From assembly GCA_963693365.1 (NCBI GenBank), contig CAVNZM010000006.1:8184001-8248000 (forward strand): 64,000 nt of DNA, written 5' to 3'. Positions 49,621 through 58,330 of this stretch are shown in pieces. Numbering within the stretch: the first letter of the stretch is position 1; every line of letters begins with the position of its first letter. The translations under genes and the position numbers were made by a program. The notes beneath the pieces were generated by a model. It was not told the DNA's origin and ran no database searches. It saw only the letters and a program-made list of their open reading frames with translations. Source of the DNA: Amoebidium appalachense. Its lineage: Eukaryota; Ichthyosporea.

Positions 49621-50473
49621 TGCCGTGCCCGGCTTTGGCATCAGATGCTTTATTGCATTAGATTGGTTGGATATACCCCAGCCGCGACGCTTGATTGGAT
49701 CTAGAGATCGCGTGAATATCTGATTGGCTAATTGTCATTTGGGCATCTTGGTGTATCCGATAAGTTGGGGCTCAACCAAATCTGCTGACTGATTGATGAA
49801 TTCTGATTGGATCAACAAGAGCATGTTTTGACTTGAGAATTGTCATTTGACAGATTGGATTGTAATCCGATCTTTGCAACTTGGCCGTCAGTGTTTGAAC
49901 ACAATGTATTTTGATGTAGCAACTCCTAAAAAAACACGAATATGCTTCCCAACAATTACGAGCATTATTCTGTCTATCAGGGATACAAAAATTGGTCAGG
50001 AAAAGTACACAATCACATGGTGCTGACTGCTTGAACACGATGTCAACTGATAGCGAATCGGTGCACTGCCTGCTGGGAACAACATGTCACTTTTTGAGCA
50101 GCACTTAGGAAACTCGCGCTCACGTGGATCCAATACTTATACACCAACCAGAAGTGTGCGCACAAAAAGGGGTCCGAGCTGGATACAAATGGCTTGGTGT
50201 GTGTGTGTGTGTGTTTTATTTTGCACTGTGTAAGGAGCGCTTTTTTTGTTCACACTGCTTTACTTTGTAAATAATCAGTGGCGAGTTTTTTAGTTCACGG
50301 TGTGTTTGCGCATCATAGGATTTTGCTTTATTTTGCATTGTGTAAGAGGAACGTTTTTTTTTGGGTCACACTTTTGCTTCGTAAAAATAAGAGGGACGTT
50401 TTTTATGTTCACACTGCTTTGCTTCGTGGATAAAAACTAAACACCTCCTGCCCAACCGGCTGCAAACGACACA
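49621..50473. promoter_or_regulatory. Divergent intergenic region with ATTGG (CCAAT) boxes and T-rich repeats
   Basis: GATTGG/ATTGGAT-type boxes occur near 49663, 49693, 49721, 49806, 49853 and others. From 50210 to 50440 a loose repeat 'ACGTTTTTT..TTCACACTGCTTTGCTTCG' recurs about three to four times just before the next gene. No other gene is visible. Confidence 0.5.
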
Positions 50474-50836
50474 ATGGATGAAAGTTTAACAGTCACACAG
50501 CGCCAAGATGCACACACCGAGCAGCTGCAAGAGACCAACAAGATGCTGAAGGAGGCCAACGAGGGGCTGCACGGGCTGATCCAGCAGCTGAGGGAGTTGA
50601 ACAACGACATGGACAAGGACAACGACGCGCTGCGCACAATGAACAAGAACCAGCGGGAGGTGATCAAGGGCCTGCAAGAGGAGCGCAACAAGGTGTGCGA
50701 AGAGAACAAGAATTTGGTGGTGGAGAACCAAGAGCTGCAGCTGGAAAACGACAAGCTGAAGAAGCAAAAGGACTTTCTACGGGCCTGTCTCATACGGCTG
50801 GGCCAGTCCGCTAAGACTCCGGATGAAACGGATTGA
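50474..50836 (+). CDS. Small coiled-coil protein
   Basis: 120 codons, ATG at 50474. Almost the whole protein is a continuous heptad pattern (TEQLQETNKMLKEANEGLHG; NLVVENQELQLENDKLKKQK) with no Pro or Gly breaks after residue 35, then a short polar tail. A long parallel coiled coil is likely. No family recognised. It is the third coiled-coil gene within the inverted-repeat block. Confidence 0.75.
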   Translation: MDESLTVTQRQDAHTEQLQETNKMLKEANEGLHGLIQQLRELNNDMDKDNDALRTMNKNQREVIKGLQEERNKVCEENKNLVVENQELQLENDKLKKQKDFLRACLIRLGQSAKTPDETD

Positions 50837-50894
50837 TACAGTCATGAGGGATAACACTTGCGAGTGATTTCATTCTGTTACTTAGTATGTATTA

Positions 50895-51190
50895 ACGTCT
50901 AAGCTTGATGAAAACAAACCCGTGGCTGCTAACCATTGGCCGGGTATAGATCTAACCAAAAAAGGAAGGCACAACAAATTAGTGCCCTGCACACAGAGCA
51001 TGCCTATAGGCTGTTTAGACACCACACGTGTAGGGCACTGCCTCTTGGCACCAACCAGAAGAGGGTAGAAATCAGTGCCCTGCACACGGAGCATGCCTAT
51101 AGGCTGTTTAGACACCACACGTGTAGGGCACTGCCCCTTGGCACCAACCAGAAGAGGGTAGAAATCAGTGCCCTGCACACGGGGCAACTG
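50895..51190. repeat. Right inverted-repeat arm with two 93-bp units
   Basis: Reverse complement of 45586-45508 followed by two-plus units of the 92-bp repeat (CACACGTGTAGGGC at 51023 and 51116). The units differ from the left array at a few positions (for example GTGCCCTGCAC versus GTGCCTGCAC), so left and right arrays have been homogenised separately. Confidence 0.9.
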
Positions 51191-51253
51191 GAAATACATG
51201 TTTTAGGGCTCGTAGCCCACCCAGACAAAATTATTTTCTAGTATAAGATAATA

Positions 51254-52639
51254 ATGATAAACATTGACGAGGCCGCACGTACTTCGTTTCTCAATGTTAC
51301 GGATGGATTACCGCGCTTTGCCCCATCAAGCTCCATTGGTTCCTGGTGTGATAAAGATGCCATTATTGCTTTTTTGAGGACAAAGGTAGCTCGCGTTCTA
51401 AATAGCAATGTGTATGTGGTAAAAATCAACAAGGGGAGACGTACCACTTTTGATTTCCAATCCAGGGAGGCAGTCAACGGGACTCTGTCCGCCATGAGAT
51501 TCACCTATCCGAATGGGAAAAAAGACGCTGTTTACTTGGGGAAGGACTATTTATGCGAACCCACAATAACATGGTTCAACGACGCTGTTTTTGACCCGGC
51601 TGATCTCAAGTGCGAGAAGGACGAGAACTACGCCTGCTTCAATACATATGGCGGCATGGCGTTTTCACCTATTGACGGTTTCCGAGTGGACTCACATAAA
51701 GTGGGGCCCTTTCTCTGGCACCTACACAACATTATGGCCAACGGTGACCCCATCATGGGCGGGTTTCTTCTTAATTGGATTGCACATATCATCCAGCATC
51801 CAGGACAAAAGCCTGATAGTTGTTGTCTTTTCAAAAGTGTCCAAGGGACGGGAAAAAACATGTTTTGGAACATATTCAGCAAGTTATTGGGTCCCGCCCT
51901 GGTTGTAACCGTGAACAGCAAACACCGATTGGTTGGGAATTTCAATGCACACCTCGCGGATAAGCTGCTTGTGTTGGTCGATGAAGTGACCTTTGGGGGG
52001 GAACACACAGTCAACAACCAGCTCAAAAATATGATAACAGACACGACAATGGTTATCGAGCGAAAAGGCATCGACCAAATGGTCCGACGGTCCTGTGAGC
52101 GCTACGTGTTTATGTCAAACGAGGACTGGCCACTGCGTGTTGAAGCCAGCGACCGCCGCTCTGCCTGCTTTGAGGTCTCACCTGCAAAAGTCAACGACAC
52201 GGCATACTTCAACAACCTCTGGACACACTATGAGGATCAAGATGCTCTACACCACCTCTTCCAATTTCTGCACCAACACCGTCCTAATGGGAATCCAATC
52301 TTGCTTTATCTCCGCCCACCGAACTCCAAGTTGAAGGAGCGTCTGAAATCGTTTTCCCGATCTGACTCTCTGTCCTTTTTGAAGGATGTTGTCATGGGGG
52401 AGGACAGCTGCGAAAGAATGGCCCTCACCGACGGAAAGTTTGTGACAGCAACCGAGATCCACCTTCATCTTCAAGAGTGGATGCGCTTAAACGGCAAGAA
52501 CCCGCAGACAGCCAGCCTGCGACAAGTGGGCGAATGCCTCTCGAAGCTTTTCGGGGACAAAGTTAATGGAATGAGTTTGTTTGTCCAGGGGAGGTGTAAG
52601 GGGTACCACCTAAATTTTGAGGCCATTTTGATGGGGTGA
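51254..52639 (+). CDS. SF3 helicase (D5-like/DUF5906-like), copy 1
   Basis: 461 codons, intronless. Walker A QGTGKN at 197-202, Walker B LLVLVDE at 239-245, motif C RYVFMSNEDWP from 283, and an arginine pair (SDRR) near 299-302. HLADKLLVLVDE is typical of helicases related to the primase-helicase of large DNA viruses and phages. The C-terminal part (DSLSFLKDVVMG; VTATEIHLHLQEWMRLNGK) looks like the winged-helix tail of these proteins. No primase domain is attached; the N-terminal 110 residues are unassigned. Expected role: DNA unwinding for replication of the element. A paralogue lies at 56704-58155. Confidence 0.85.
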   Translation: MINIDEAARTSFLNVTDGLPRFAPSSSIGSWCDKDAIIAFLRTKVARVLNSNVYVVKINKGRRTTFDFQSREAVNGTLSAMRFTYPNGKKDAVYLGKDYLCEPTITWFNDAVFDPADLKCEKDENYACFNTYGGMAFSPIDGFRVDSHKVGPFLWHLHNIMANGDPIMGGFLLNWIAHIIQHPGQKPDSCCLFKSVQGTGKNMFWNIFSKLLGPALVVTVNSKHRLVGNFNAHLADKLLVLVDEVTFGGEHTVNNQLKNMITDTTMVIERKGIDQMVRRSCERYVFMSNEDWPLRVEASDRRSACFEVSPAKVNDTAYFNNLWTHYEDQDALHHLFQFLHQHRPNGNPILLYLRPPNSKLKERLKSFSRSDSLSFLKDVVMGEDSCERMALTDGKFVTATEIHLHLQEWMRLNGKNPQTASLRQVGECLSKLFGDKVNGMSLFVQGRCKGYHLNFEAILMG

Positions 52640-52996
52640 GTAGGATGAGTAGCTTGAGTACCTACTCATCTGGTCTCCCCCCGGGTGTTCCAATTTCCTT
52701 TTGGATTGAGATTTAGGTATACCCGTAGCCCACAGTAGATGAGTACGTACTCATCCTACTCATCCTACTCACTATATGACAATTGCATATTTTTATACCT
52801 AAAAAGGAAACCTTTACCATATTTGGGTGAGTAACATCTAGTGGGGGAAACTTGTCTGTGTTACTCAGAATGAGTACCCTGAGTAAGATATTGTTACTCA
52901 TGAAACAAATAAAAAACCATTAATTTTATGCTCAGAGTAACTTGAATTACTCAGGGCAAACGAAAACGTTGGCTTTTTTATTCCTTAACCTCAACG
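52640..52996. repeat. Intergenic region dense in GAGTA/TACTC motifs
   Basis: ATGAGTA or TACTCAT occurs more than fifteen times on both strands (52642-52940). GAGTAGGATGAGTA at 52640 pairs with TACTCATCCTACTC at 52748, forming a potential stem. Function unknown; it precedes the zinc-finger gene. Confidence 0.7.
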
Positions 52997-53551
52997 ATGA
53001 CAGATTCTCGTGGGTGGAAGTGCAACTGGCCGGAGTGTGGACGGAACTTCAGGCAGAAGGCTCACTTGGAAACCCATCTGCGAAAACACACAGGCACCCT
53101 GTTCAAATGTGATTATCCGGAGTGTTCAGCTGCATATACAACCCCAGCTTCGTTGTCAACACACATGTGGAAACACAAGTCAGAAAAACCCTTTATTTGC
53201 AGCGATTGTGGCAAGGATTTTATACATCCAAGTTCATATCGTGTGCATCAGAGATCGCATTCTGGCGGGAACTCTTTCAGATGTGATTATATGGGATGCA
53301 GCAAATCATACCGGCACAAGGCCAGTTTGACCGTCCACCAAAGAGTGCACACGGGCGTAAGACCATATTCCTGCCATATCTGCGCTGCCACTTTTCATAC
53401 TCGATCCTCGTGGAGTCATCACGAGCGAGCACACAAACAATTGGTCGAAACAAGCAAAGTTGTGGATGGCATTCCACAAAATTTTACCCTTACGTGCTAT
53501 GTAGGTGGCACAGGTCTTGCGGAACTCGTGGGCGCGCTTCCCAGGGAGTAG
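52997..53551 (+). CDS. C2H2 zinc-finger protein, five fingers
   Basis: 184 codons. Five tandem fingers: CNWPECGRNF...HLRKH, CDYPECSAAY...HMWKH, CSDCGKDFIH...HQRSH, CDYMGCSKSY...HQRVH and CHICAATFHT...HERAH, with TFIIIA-like C-x4-C spacing in several. It probably binds DNA and may regulate the neighbouring genes. After the last finger (about residue 155) the frame runs into the antisense of the LPG-family fragment (53494 onward), so the last 18 residues look acquired and the native 3' end may be lost. Confidence 0.8.
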   Translation: MTDSRGWKCNWPECGRNFRQKAHLETHLRKHTGTLFKCDYPECSAAYTTPASLSTHMWKHKSEKPFICSDCGKDFIHPSSYRVHQRSHSGGNSFRCDYMGCSKSYRHKASLTVHQRVHTGVRPYSCHICAATFHTRSSWSHHERAHKQLVETSKVVDGIPQNFTLTCYVGGTGLAELVGALPRE

Positions 53552-53698
53552 GTAGATGATCTCGAGGAGGTCACGGAATGAAGCCACTGGGGTGAGCTTC
53601 CCCACTCCATTGATGCGAAGTTGGCCTCGCGGGCGAGAAGGGTGGGGGGGATCATTTCTCTGAAAAATAAACAAATTTGTGCGTGCATACACAGGCAT
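53494..53698 (-). pseudogene. Exon-like fragment of the 'LPG' protein family
   Basis: On the minus strand, TTTTTCAG at 53660 and GTAAGG after 53494 bracket a 166-bp block encoding RGQLRINGVGKLTPVASFRD then LLEIIYLLPGKRAHEFRK and TCATYIAR. The same core (LTAKQVVKLINALPGAKAAA) occurs in the gene at 63622. The frame also reads upstream through the acceptor to an ATG at 53698, with TATATAAG at 53730-53737, so it may be used unspliced. The domain is cut before its usual C-terminal part, and the remainder overlaps the zinc-finger gene on the other strand. I know similar sequences from protists and their viruses but no family name. Confidence 0.5.
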
Positions 53699-53796
53699 GC
53701 GCTCGGAGGACACCTTGGGGGTGGCCCTGCTTATATACGCGTGCTGCACCATCCGGGGCGCAGTCGCACACACACACGCACTGCGTGATACCTGCA

Positions 53797-54315
53797 TTAT
53801 TCTCTACACTGCCGCCTATTTTTCTGTACTGATTCATATAACTGCAGCGACAGAATGTCGCACCCCATGTCATGCCAAAGGAAGTCCTTCAAAAAGTCGA
53901 TTCGCAGAAGGGTTGTTCGTTTTCTCTTTGCCTCCATGGGGACAGCTCGTCCCTCGCTCATGCCCTCCTCCTCCGTCGGATCCCTCGGTGGCAGCAGCGA
54001 CAGCGTGGTGTCCCAGCGCTCCCAGGTCAGCCGAAACGACTTGCCCCAATCCAGGTCGATGGTCACCGCATCCCCGGCCCCCTCCAGTGGACACGTCGAA
54101 AACACCAGGTGGTTGAGTCCAGTCCTGTTCGACGTTTCCACCGACTGCAGCGGCAGCATCGTGTCCGACAGCATCGTGTCGCCCTTGCCGAGTCTTGCGT
54201 GGAGCTGTAGCGGCCGGCTTGCCACCCTCCCGGCGCCGTTCGAGTCGAACGTCATGTTGGATACAAGCAGCGACAGCCGATTGACAAATAGCTTCAGGTC
54301 CTGCTCAAAAGCCAT
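53797..54315 (-). CDS. Hypothetical protein, 172 aa
   Basis: The frame is open from 54363, but a TATAAAAG box at 54367-54374 (minus) sits only a few bases before that point and there is no ATG there. The first usable ATG is at 54315 (MAFEQDLKLFVNRLSLLVSN). The protein is a mix of strand-like segments (RVASRPLQLHARLGKGDTML; HLVFSTCPLEGAGDAVTIDL) and a basic stretch KRKRTT. No motif recognised. The plus-strand frame across the same bases is probably a shadow. Confidence 0.6.
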   Translation of the reverse strand: MAFEQDLKLFVNRLSLLVSNMTFDSNGAGRVASRPLQLHARLGKGDTMLSDTMLPLQSVETSNRTGLNHLVFSTCPLEGAGDAVTIDLDWGKSFRLTWERWDTTLSLLPPRDPTEEEGMSEGRAVPMEAKRKRTTLLRIDFLKDFLWHDMGCDILSLQLYESVQKNRRQCRE

Positions 54316-54366
54316 GGTCGGTTCTGGTGCAGATTCAGACTGGCAGCTCCCCGTGTCAGACACACG

Positions 54367-54374
54367 CTTTTATA
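54367..54374 (-). promoter_or_regulatory. TATA box (TATAAAAG)
   Basis: Minus-strand GGGTATAAAAGCG, 52 bp before the ATG at 54315. Same type as the boxes at 45696, 49613 and 56655. Confidence 0.65.
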
Positions 54375-54732
54375 CCCTCCAGAGTCCCCGCCTGCGTTGG
54401 CGCACACTCATTCGCAAGGTGCCAGTTCTCGAGGCGCTGCATGACCACGAGTGCGCGCTTGCGTGTTTCGGCGTGTGTGTACGTGGGCCCGAATCGGAGT
54501 GTGAGGTGCTGAGCGTGCGCTGTTACACAAGCATGTGGACCGCAGGTGTGCGACCGGGAGACATTGTGGTGGCGTGCGAGATCAAGCGCGCAGAATCCGG
54601 GTGGCGCAAGGTGTCCCTCGAGCTCGAGGAGGGCGCGTGGACCAGCAACCAGTGTGCGGCTGGGTGTAAGAGGAGGAAATGGTTTCACAGGGGTTGTGCA
54701 GGGCAAGCGCCCAAAATTTTGGGGTAGAGGTC

Positions 54733-54870
54733 ATGCCAAAACAAAGAGGTCAGTCCAAAAAGAGGGGTCACAGACGTGCAAGGAAGTACGTGTTTGCCAA
54801 CGAGTTCATGCCAAAATACCGGAGGCTGGCCCTTCGACAAATTGTGCGAGTAAAGCGAAAAACGCACTGA
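54733..54870 (+). CDS. Possible small, highly basic protein (45 aa)
   Basis: ATG at 54733 opens MPKQRGQSKKRGHRRARKYV, continuing FANEFMPKYRRLALRQIVRV. More than a third of residues are Lys/Arg. It sits inside longer overlapping frames that look non-coding, and no promoter is evident. A small DNA-compacting protein would fit the context, but chance cannot be excluded. Confidence 0.3.
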   Translation: MPKQRGQSKKRGHRRARKYVFANEFMPKYRRLALRQIVRVKRKTH

Positions 54871-55278
54871 GATTTATTCTGTCGACATCGATGTTGGAAA
54901 AATCACATACCATTATGCACATAACCACCCACCCGAATTTACCCCTAAAGTTTGACAACCCGAGATTACATCAATGACAAATATACAAGTGATCGAACCC
55001 GAGATTACATCAATGACAAATATACGATTCTACAACAACCCCGAATGAATTCTATCACTTGAAAGCACTGGCATGGCATGACCGTAGCGCCATTCGATTG
55101 GATATCTCGCTAGATTACGCCTCACGCGCTGATTGGTCAGCCGCGATTGGATCGTAAATATAAATTCCGATTGGATCATGTGGTTACATCTCATGGTAAG
55201 TAAATTTTGATTCCATCAGATAAATCATGTCCATCCAATCAAAACGCGACAGCTGTCAGCCTTGCCCTGCCTGGCAGG
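54871..55278. promoter_or_regulatory. Intergenic region with 36-bp direct repeat and CCAAT-box cluster
   Basis: 'aacccgagattacatcaatgacaaatata' occurs twice (about 54958 and 55001). From 55090 to 55240 GATTGG or CCAATC boxes occur about six times on both strands upstream of the gene at 55344. No gene seen. Confidence 0.6.
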
Positions 55279-55286
55279 TATAAAAT
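55279..55286 (+). promoter_or_regulatory. TATA box (TATAAAAT)
   Basis: CAGGTATAAAATGCC, 65 bp before the ATG at 55344. Confidence 0.6.
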
Positions 55287-55343
55287 GCCGCGACTCAGCG
55301 CTATGCTGACACTTTCCACTCTTCCTGTTTCTCTTCACCAACA

Positions 55344-55820
55344 ATGTCCGGCACACCATCTGCAAAGGCCGGCCCTGACCCAGCCGGGCAGCCTGCCAGT
55401 CCACGGCCCCCAGGGTCATTTGCCACGTGGCCTCCCGAATGGCAGCAGTACCTGTACGAGGAGGCAAAGCGCGACCGCTACCGTGCGCGCGCCAGCGAGC
55501 GGGAGATGCAGCTCAAGTACAAGTTGCTGCACAAGAAGTACAAGCGCCTCAAGACCAGCGTGAGCCTGTACCGTATGACATGGAGGAGCCTGAAGAACCT
55601 CAGCGACCCCGAGACCTCCGCCGAGGAGTCCCCCACCGAGGAGCGCCCCATTCGCATCTTGAGCTCCGAGGAGGAGCGCCTCCACAAGAAGCCCCCCGAG
55701 AAGAAGCGCGCGCGGTCGCCCGAGGACACTTCGGCGCCCACCGAGAAGAAGCGCGCGCGGTCGCCCGAGGACACTTCGGTGCCCACCGAGAAGCGCAGCC
55801 GTGCTGGACACGAGGAGTAA
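55344..55820 (+). CDS. Small basic coiled-coil protein with KKRARSPEDTS repeats
   Basis: 158 codons. A Pro-rich start (MSGTPSAKAGPDPAGQPASP) is followed by a charged helix with heptads (QLKYKLLHKKYKRLKTSVSL), then Glu-rich sequence and two tandem copies of EKKRARSPEDTS(A/V)PTE. The KKRAR blocks could be nuclear localisation signals, and SPED sites could be phosphorylated. The stop codon overlaps a polyadenylation-type signal (TAAATAAAAA). No family recognised. Confidence 0.7.
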   Translation: MSGTPSAKAGPDPAGQPASPRPPGSFATWPPEWQQYLYEEAKRDRYRARASEREMQLKYKLLHKKYKRLKTSVSLYRMTWRSLKNLSDPETSAEESPTEERPIRILSSEEERLHKKPPEKKRARSPEDTSAPTEKKRARSPEDTSVPTEKRSRAGHEE

Positions 55821-55844
55821 ATAAAAATTGCCACTTCCTCTTCC

Positions 55845-55925
55845 ACACCTGTGTTGTGGACCGTAGCGCTTGCATGCATGGTGCTGCTCGCACTGCTTGC
55901 CGCGTGCTGGCGCTCAGGGGGGGGG
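55845..55925 (+). pseudogene. Duplicated transmembrane-segment fragment
   Basis: GTAGCGCTTGCATGCATGGTGCTGCTCGCACTGCTTG... repeats 56420-56475 of the downstream tail-anchored gene (ALACMVLL motif) and ends in a G-run. Only the membrane segment is present, so it is a partial duplicate. Confidence 0.65.
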
Positions 55926-56230
55926 GGGGGGGTCTTGTTGTTTGTGTTAATGCACCCACAGCGTGCCCTTTGTGACACTTGCAGTGGGTTGTTGTTGTTG
56001 CCTTTTACAACCACCGCTCTGGACACAAGATCGAACAGCTATCAAATTGACCATATATATGACAAAGAAAAACAAGGTTGCCAAAGATCATTGTAGCAGT
56101 GCGTCCTCCGTCTTGGCGCGCCCTACGTCCCAGCGGTTTTTAGGTTCCATTAGCACTGCGATGCATAATCTCTGTGTGTGCTCCCCGAGTTGCTGGGGAG
56201 GGGGCGCTCCAAACTATCTCTTTGGAAGGT

Positions 56231-56485
56231 ATGACTTCTCCGAACATTGCAAACCTGAGATTTGACAACCCGAGTAACTCGTGGGTGCGCAGGGATGACA
56301 TTGCCGCCGACCCGCACGAGTACCACCTGACCATCGACAACAACACGCGCTTCATGCTCTACATGGGCACTTCATTGGACGACCATGATGCACAGCTCAA
56401 GAGCGCTTCGATGTGGAGGGGCATAGCGCTTGCATGCATGGTGCTGCTCGTGCTGCTCGCTGGCCTGCTGGTGTACAGGTGGTAG
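56231..56485 (+). CDS. Small tail-anchored membrane protein
   Basis: 84 codons from the ATG at 56231 (MTSPNIANLRFDNPSNSWVR). The frame upstream has no ATG. Residues 1-60 are polar; about 62-80 form one hydrophobic helix (IALACMVLLVLLAGLLVYRW) at the very C-terminus. This layout predicts a tail-anchored or virion-envelope-type protein. A G-run follows the stop. The membrane segment is duplicated upstream at 55845. Confidence 0.65.
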   Translation: MTSPNIANLRFDNPSNSWVRRDDIAADPHEYHLTIDNNTRFMLYMGTSLDDHDAQLKSASMWRGIALACMVLLVLLAGLLVYRW

Positions 56486-56524
56486 GGGGGGGGGGGGGGG
56501 GGGGGGAGCTCAGGTGGGCTGGTT

Positions 56525-56640
56525 GTTGCAGCGGTTGAAGCTGTTGAACCGTTGAGGCTGGGCGGGTCAACCCATACACACACAGACCTATCCCACTTCT
56601 CTATTGAATACCCCACCTTCAACAGCTTCAACAGCTTCAA
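56525..56640. repeat. Inverted repeat of GTTGAAGCTGTTGAA
   Basis: GCGGTTGAAGCTGTTGAACCG (about 56530) pairs with CTTCAACAGCTTCAACAGCTTC (about 56617) just upstream of the second helicase promoter. Confidence 0.65.
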
Positions 56641-56654
56641 TTCTTCAACAAGGG

Positions 56655-56662
56655 TATAAAAG
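56655..56662 (+). promoter_or_regulatory. TATA box (TATAAAAG)
   Basis: AGGGTATAAAAGGAGC. It lies only 9 bp before the ATG at 56671, so transcripts should begin beyond that codon; the ATG at 56704 is therefore the likely start. Confidence 0.7.
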
Positions 56663-56703
56663 GAGCAGGCATGCTTTATTTTCTTCAGTCTATTGTAAGC
56701 ATC

Positions 56704-58155
56704 ATGAGTGCGCCACCATCTTATGATGCATTTGAGGATCTTACGGTTGACCACAGCATGTTGTTTGATCCCCACACATGTGTCCAACGCTCACATTGGA
56801 CTATGGATGAGGTGTTTGCCTTTTTGAGCCCAAACATCGCATATGTCAGTAGGGAAGGTGCCTATCTCGTCAAGATTTATGACCAGGACACGAACCTGTA
56901 CAAACACCATCGCAAAACAAAGGCTGCACTCCAAGAGTTTTTGGGTGCCTTTCTATTCCAGCTCGTCCCTGGTGCAAATGGCAAACAGGACACGTACAAC
57001 GGCGCAAACGTGTTGAAAACACCATGCTTTCCATACTACACCTGTTTTGTTTTCGACCCGTCATCTCCAGACCCACGCACCGGAAACACCAAGCCAGCCT
57101 ACCTTGTCCAACGTTGCCGGGCATACAACATGTTCAAGGGGTTGGCCGTTCCCCATCAACCCGAGAACATTTCTTGGCAGTCGGGTTCTGTTTCCTTGTT
57201 CGAACGTCATGCCTTTGAGGTTCTTTGTAACAACGACCGGGAGAGCTTTCACTATCTGATGCAATGGGTCGCACACATCTTCCAGTATCCGGAAGTCAAG
57301 TCCGGGACAGCAATTCTCATGAGGTCGATTCAGGGAATAGGGAAAAACATCTGGTGGGAGATCATCGCCAACATCATTGGCAGCTGTTATTGCGGTTATA
57401 TCACACACAGAGAGCATTTGGAGGGCAAGTTCAATGCACATCTGGAGAACAAGCTACTGGTTGTGTGCGACGAAATGGGTCTAGGCAGTAACAGGGAAAT
57501 TGCGAATCTGATGAAGGCTCGCATCACCCAACAGGTAAACATGATTGAACGGAAGGGGCATGATGCCGTGTGTGTGAAGAGTTTTGAACGCTATGTCTGG
57601 CTTTCAAACGAGAAATGGCCCGTTCGTGTGGAGGAATCAGATCGTCGTTGGGTATGTTTGCAGGGGACTCCAGTGGTCTATCCAAGAGCCTACTACCAGA
57701 ACTTTACACGCTTCTACGAAGACCCGGCAAACCTACAGGCTGTGTGCGATTACTTCATGAAGATGCCGAATGTTCCCCGTGTTCTTCCGCTTCCACCCAA
57801 GACCGAGCTCTGGTGCGAACTGCGTGAAATGACACAGCCAGATGAACTCCTGTTTCTCAAAGACATGGCGACAGGCGCAGAGGGCATGTCTATCGAGCAA
57901 CTTCCCAACGGGGCCCGTGTTACAGCCACCACAATGCTGCATCTGTACAAGGAGTGGCTTTCACTCAACGGCAAGACCAAGAGCATCCCGTACGCCAGTG
58001 TGAAGAGCATGGGCTCCATGCTGGGCAAGATACTTGGACCCAACAAAGGGGTGCGGAACAACCACCTGACTGTTGCACCTGGGATGCCTGCGCTGTCCTC
58101 GACTGGAACGTCGTATGCTTTTGTGTTCGACCATGAGAAGATCAAACAGGCTTAG
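56704..58155 (+). CDS. SF3 helicase (D5-like/DUF5906-like), copy 2
   Basis: 483 codons from the ATG at 56704. Walker A QGIGKN at 210-215, KFNAHLENKLLVVCDE with Walker B at about 251-257, motif C RYVWLSNEKWP and ESDRR after it. The layout parallels copy 1 (51254-52639) throughout, with moderate identity. The C-terminal region (DELLFLKDMATG; VTATTMLHLYKEWLSLNGKT) aligns with copy 1 and with the nuclease at 58331. Copy 2 has about 20 extra N-terminal residues. The two genes look like an old duplication with divergence, not two recent copies. Role inferred: replicative unwinding. Confidence 0.85.
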   Translation: MSAPPSYDAFEDLTVDHSMLFDPHTCVQRSHWTMDEVFAFLSPNIAYVSREGAYLVKIYDQDTNLYKHHRKTKAALQEFLGAFLFQLVPGANGKQDTYNGANVLKTPCFPYYTCFVFDPSSPDPRTGNTKPAYLVQRCRAYNMFKGLAVPHQPENISWQSGSVSLFERHAFEVLCNNDRESFHYLMQWVAHIFQYPEVKSGTAILMRSIQGIGKNIWWEIIANIIGSCYCGYITHREHLEGKFNAHLENKLLVVCDEMGLGSNREIANLMKARITQQVNMIERKGHDAVCVKSFERYVWLSNEKWPVRVEESDRRWVCLQGTPVVYPRAYYQNFTRFYEDPANLQAVCDYFMKMPNVPRVLPLPPKTELWCELREMTQPDELLFLKDMATGAEGMSIEQLPNGARVTATTMLHLYKEWLSLNGKTKSIPYASVKSMGSMLGKILGPNKGVRNNHLTVAPGMPALSSTGTSYAFVFDHEKIKQA

Positions 58156-58177
58156 ACGATCCTCAACGCTGCGCCCG

Positions 58178-58285
58178 GGCCTGGGTGGCTGGGAGGGGCA
58201 GGCGAGGCACGCACGGCCCCAGGAGGCGGATGTGGCACGTGCGCTGGTGAGACACACGAGCCACCCCCAGCCACACATGCCCCTA
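58178..58285. terminator. GC-rich imperfect hairpin after helicase 2
   Basis: GGGTGGCTGGGAGGGGC at 58184 pairs imperfectly with GAGCCACCCCCAGCC at 58259. It resembles hairpins at 59325 and 61515. In some giant viruses such 3' hairpins direct mRNA 3'-end formation; that role is inferred here. Confidence 0.45.
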
Positions 58286-58330
58286 ATTGATATACAGGGC
58301 ATGGTTCGTTTTTTTCTAGCGCCAACTACA

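Noticed and set aside
53855-54727. 290-codon plus-strand frame
   Set aside because: It lies antisense to the 172-codon gene, which has its own TATA box, and shows Ser/Pro-rich shadow composition with no motif.
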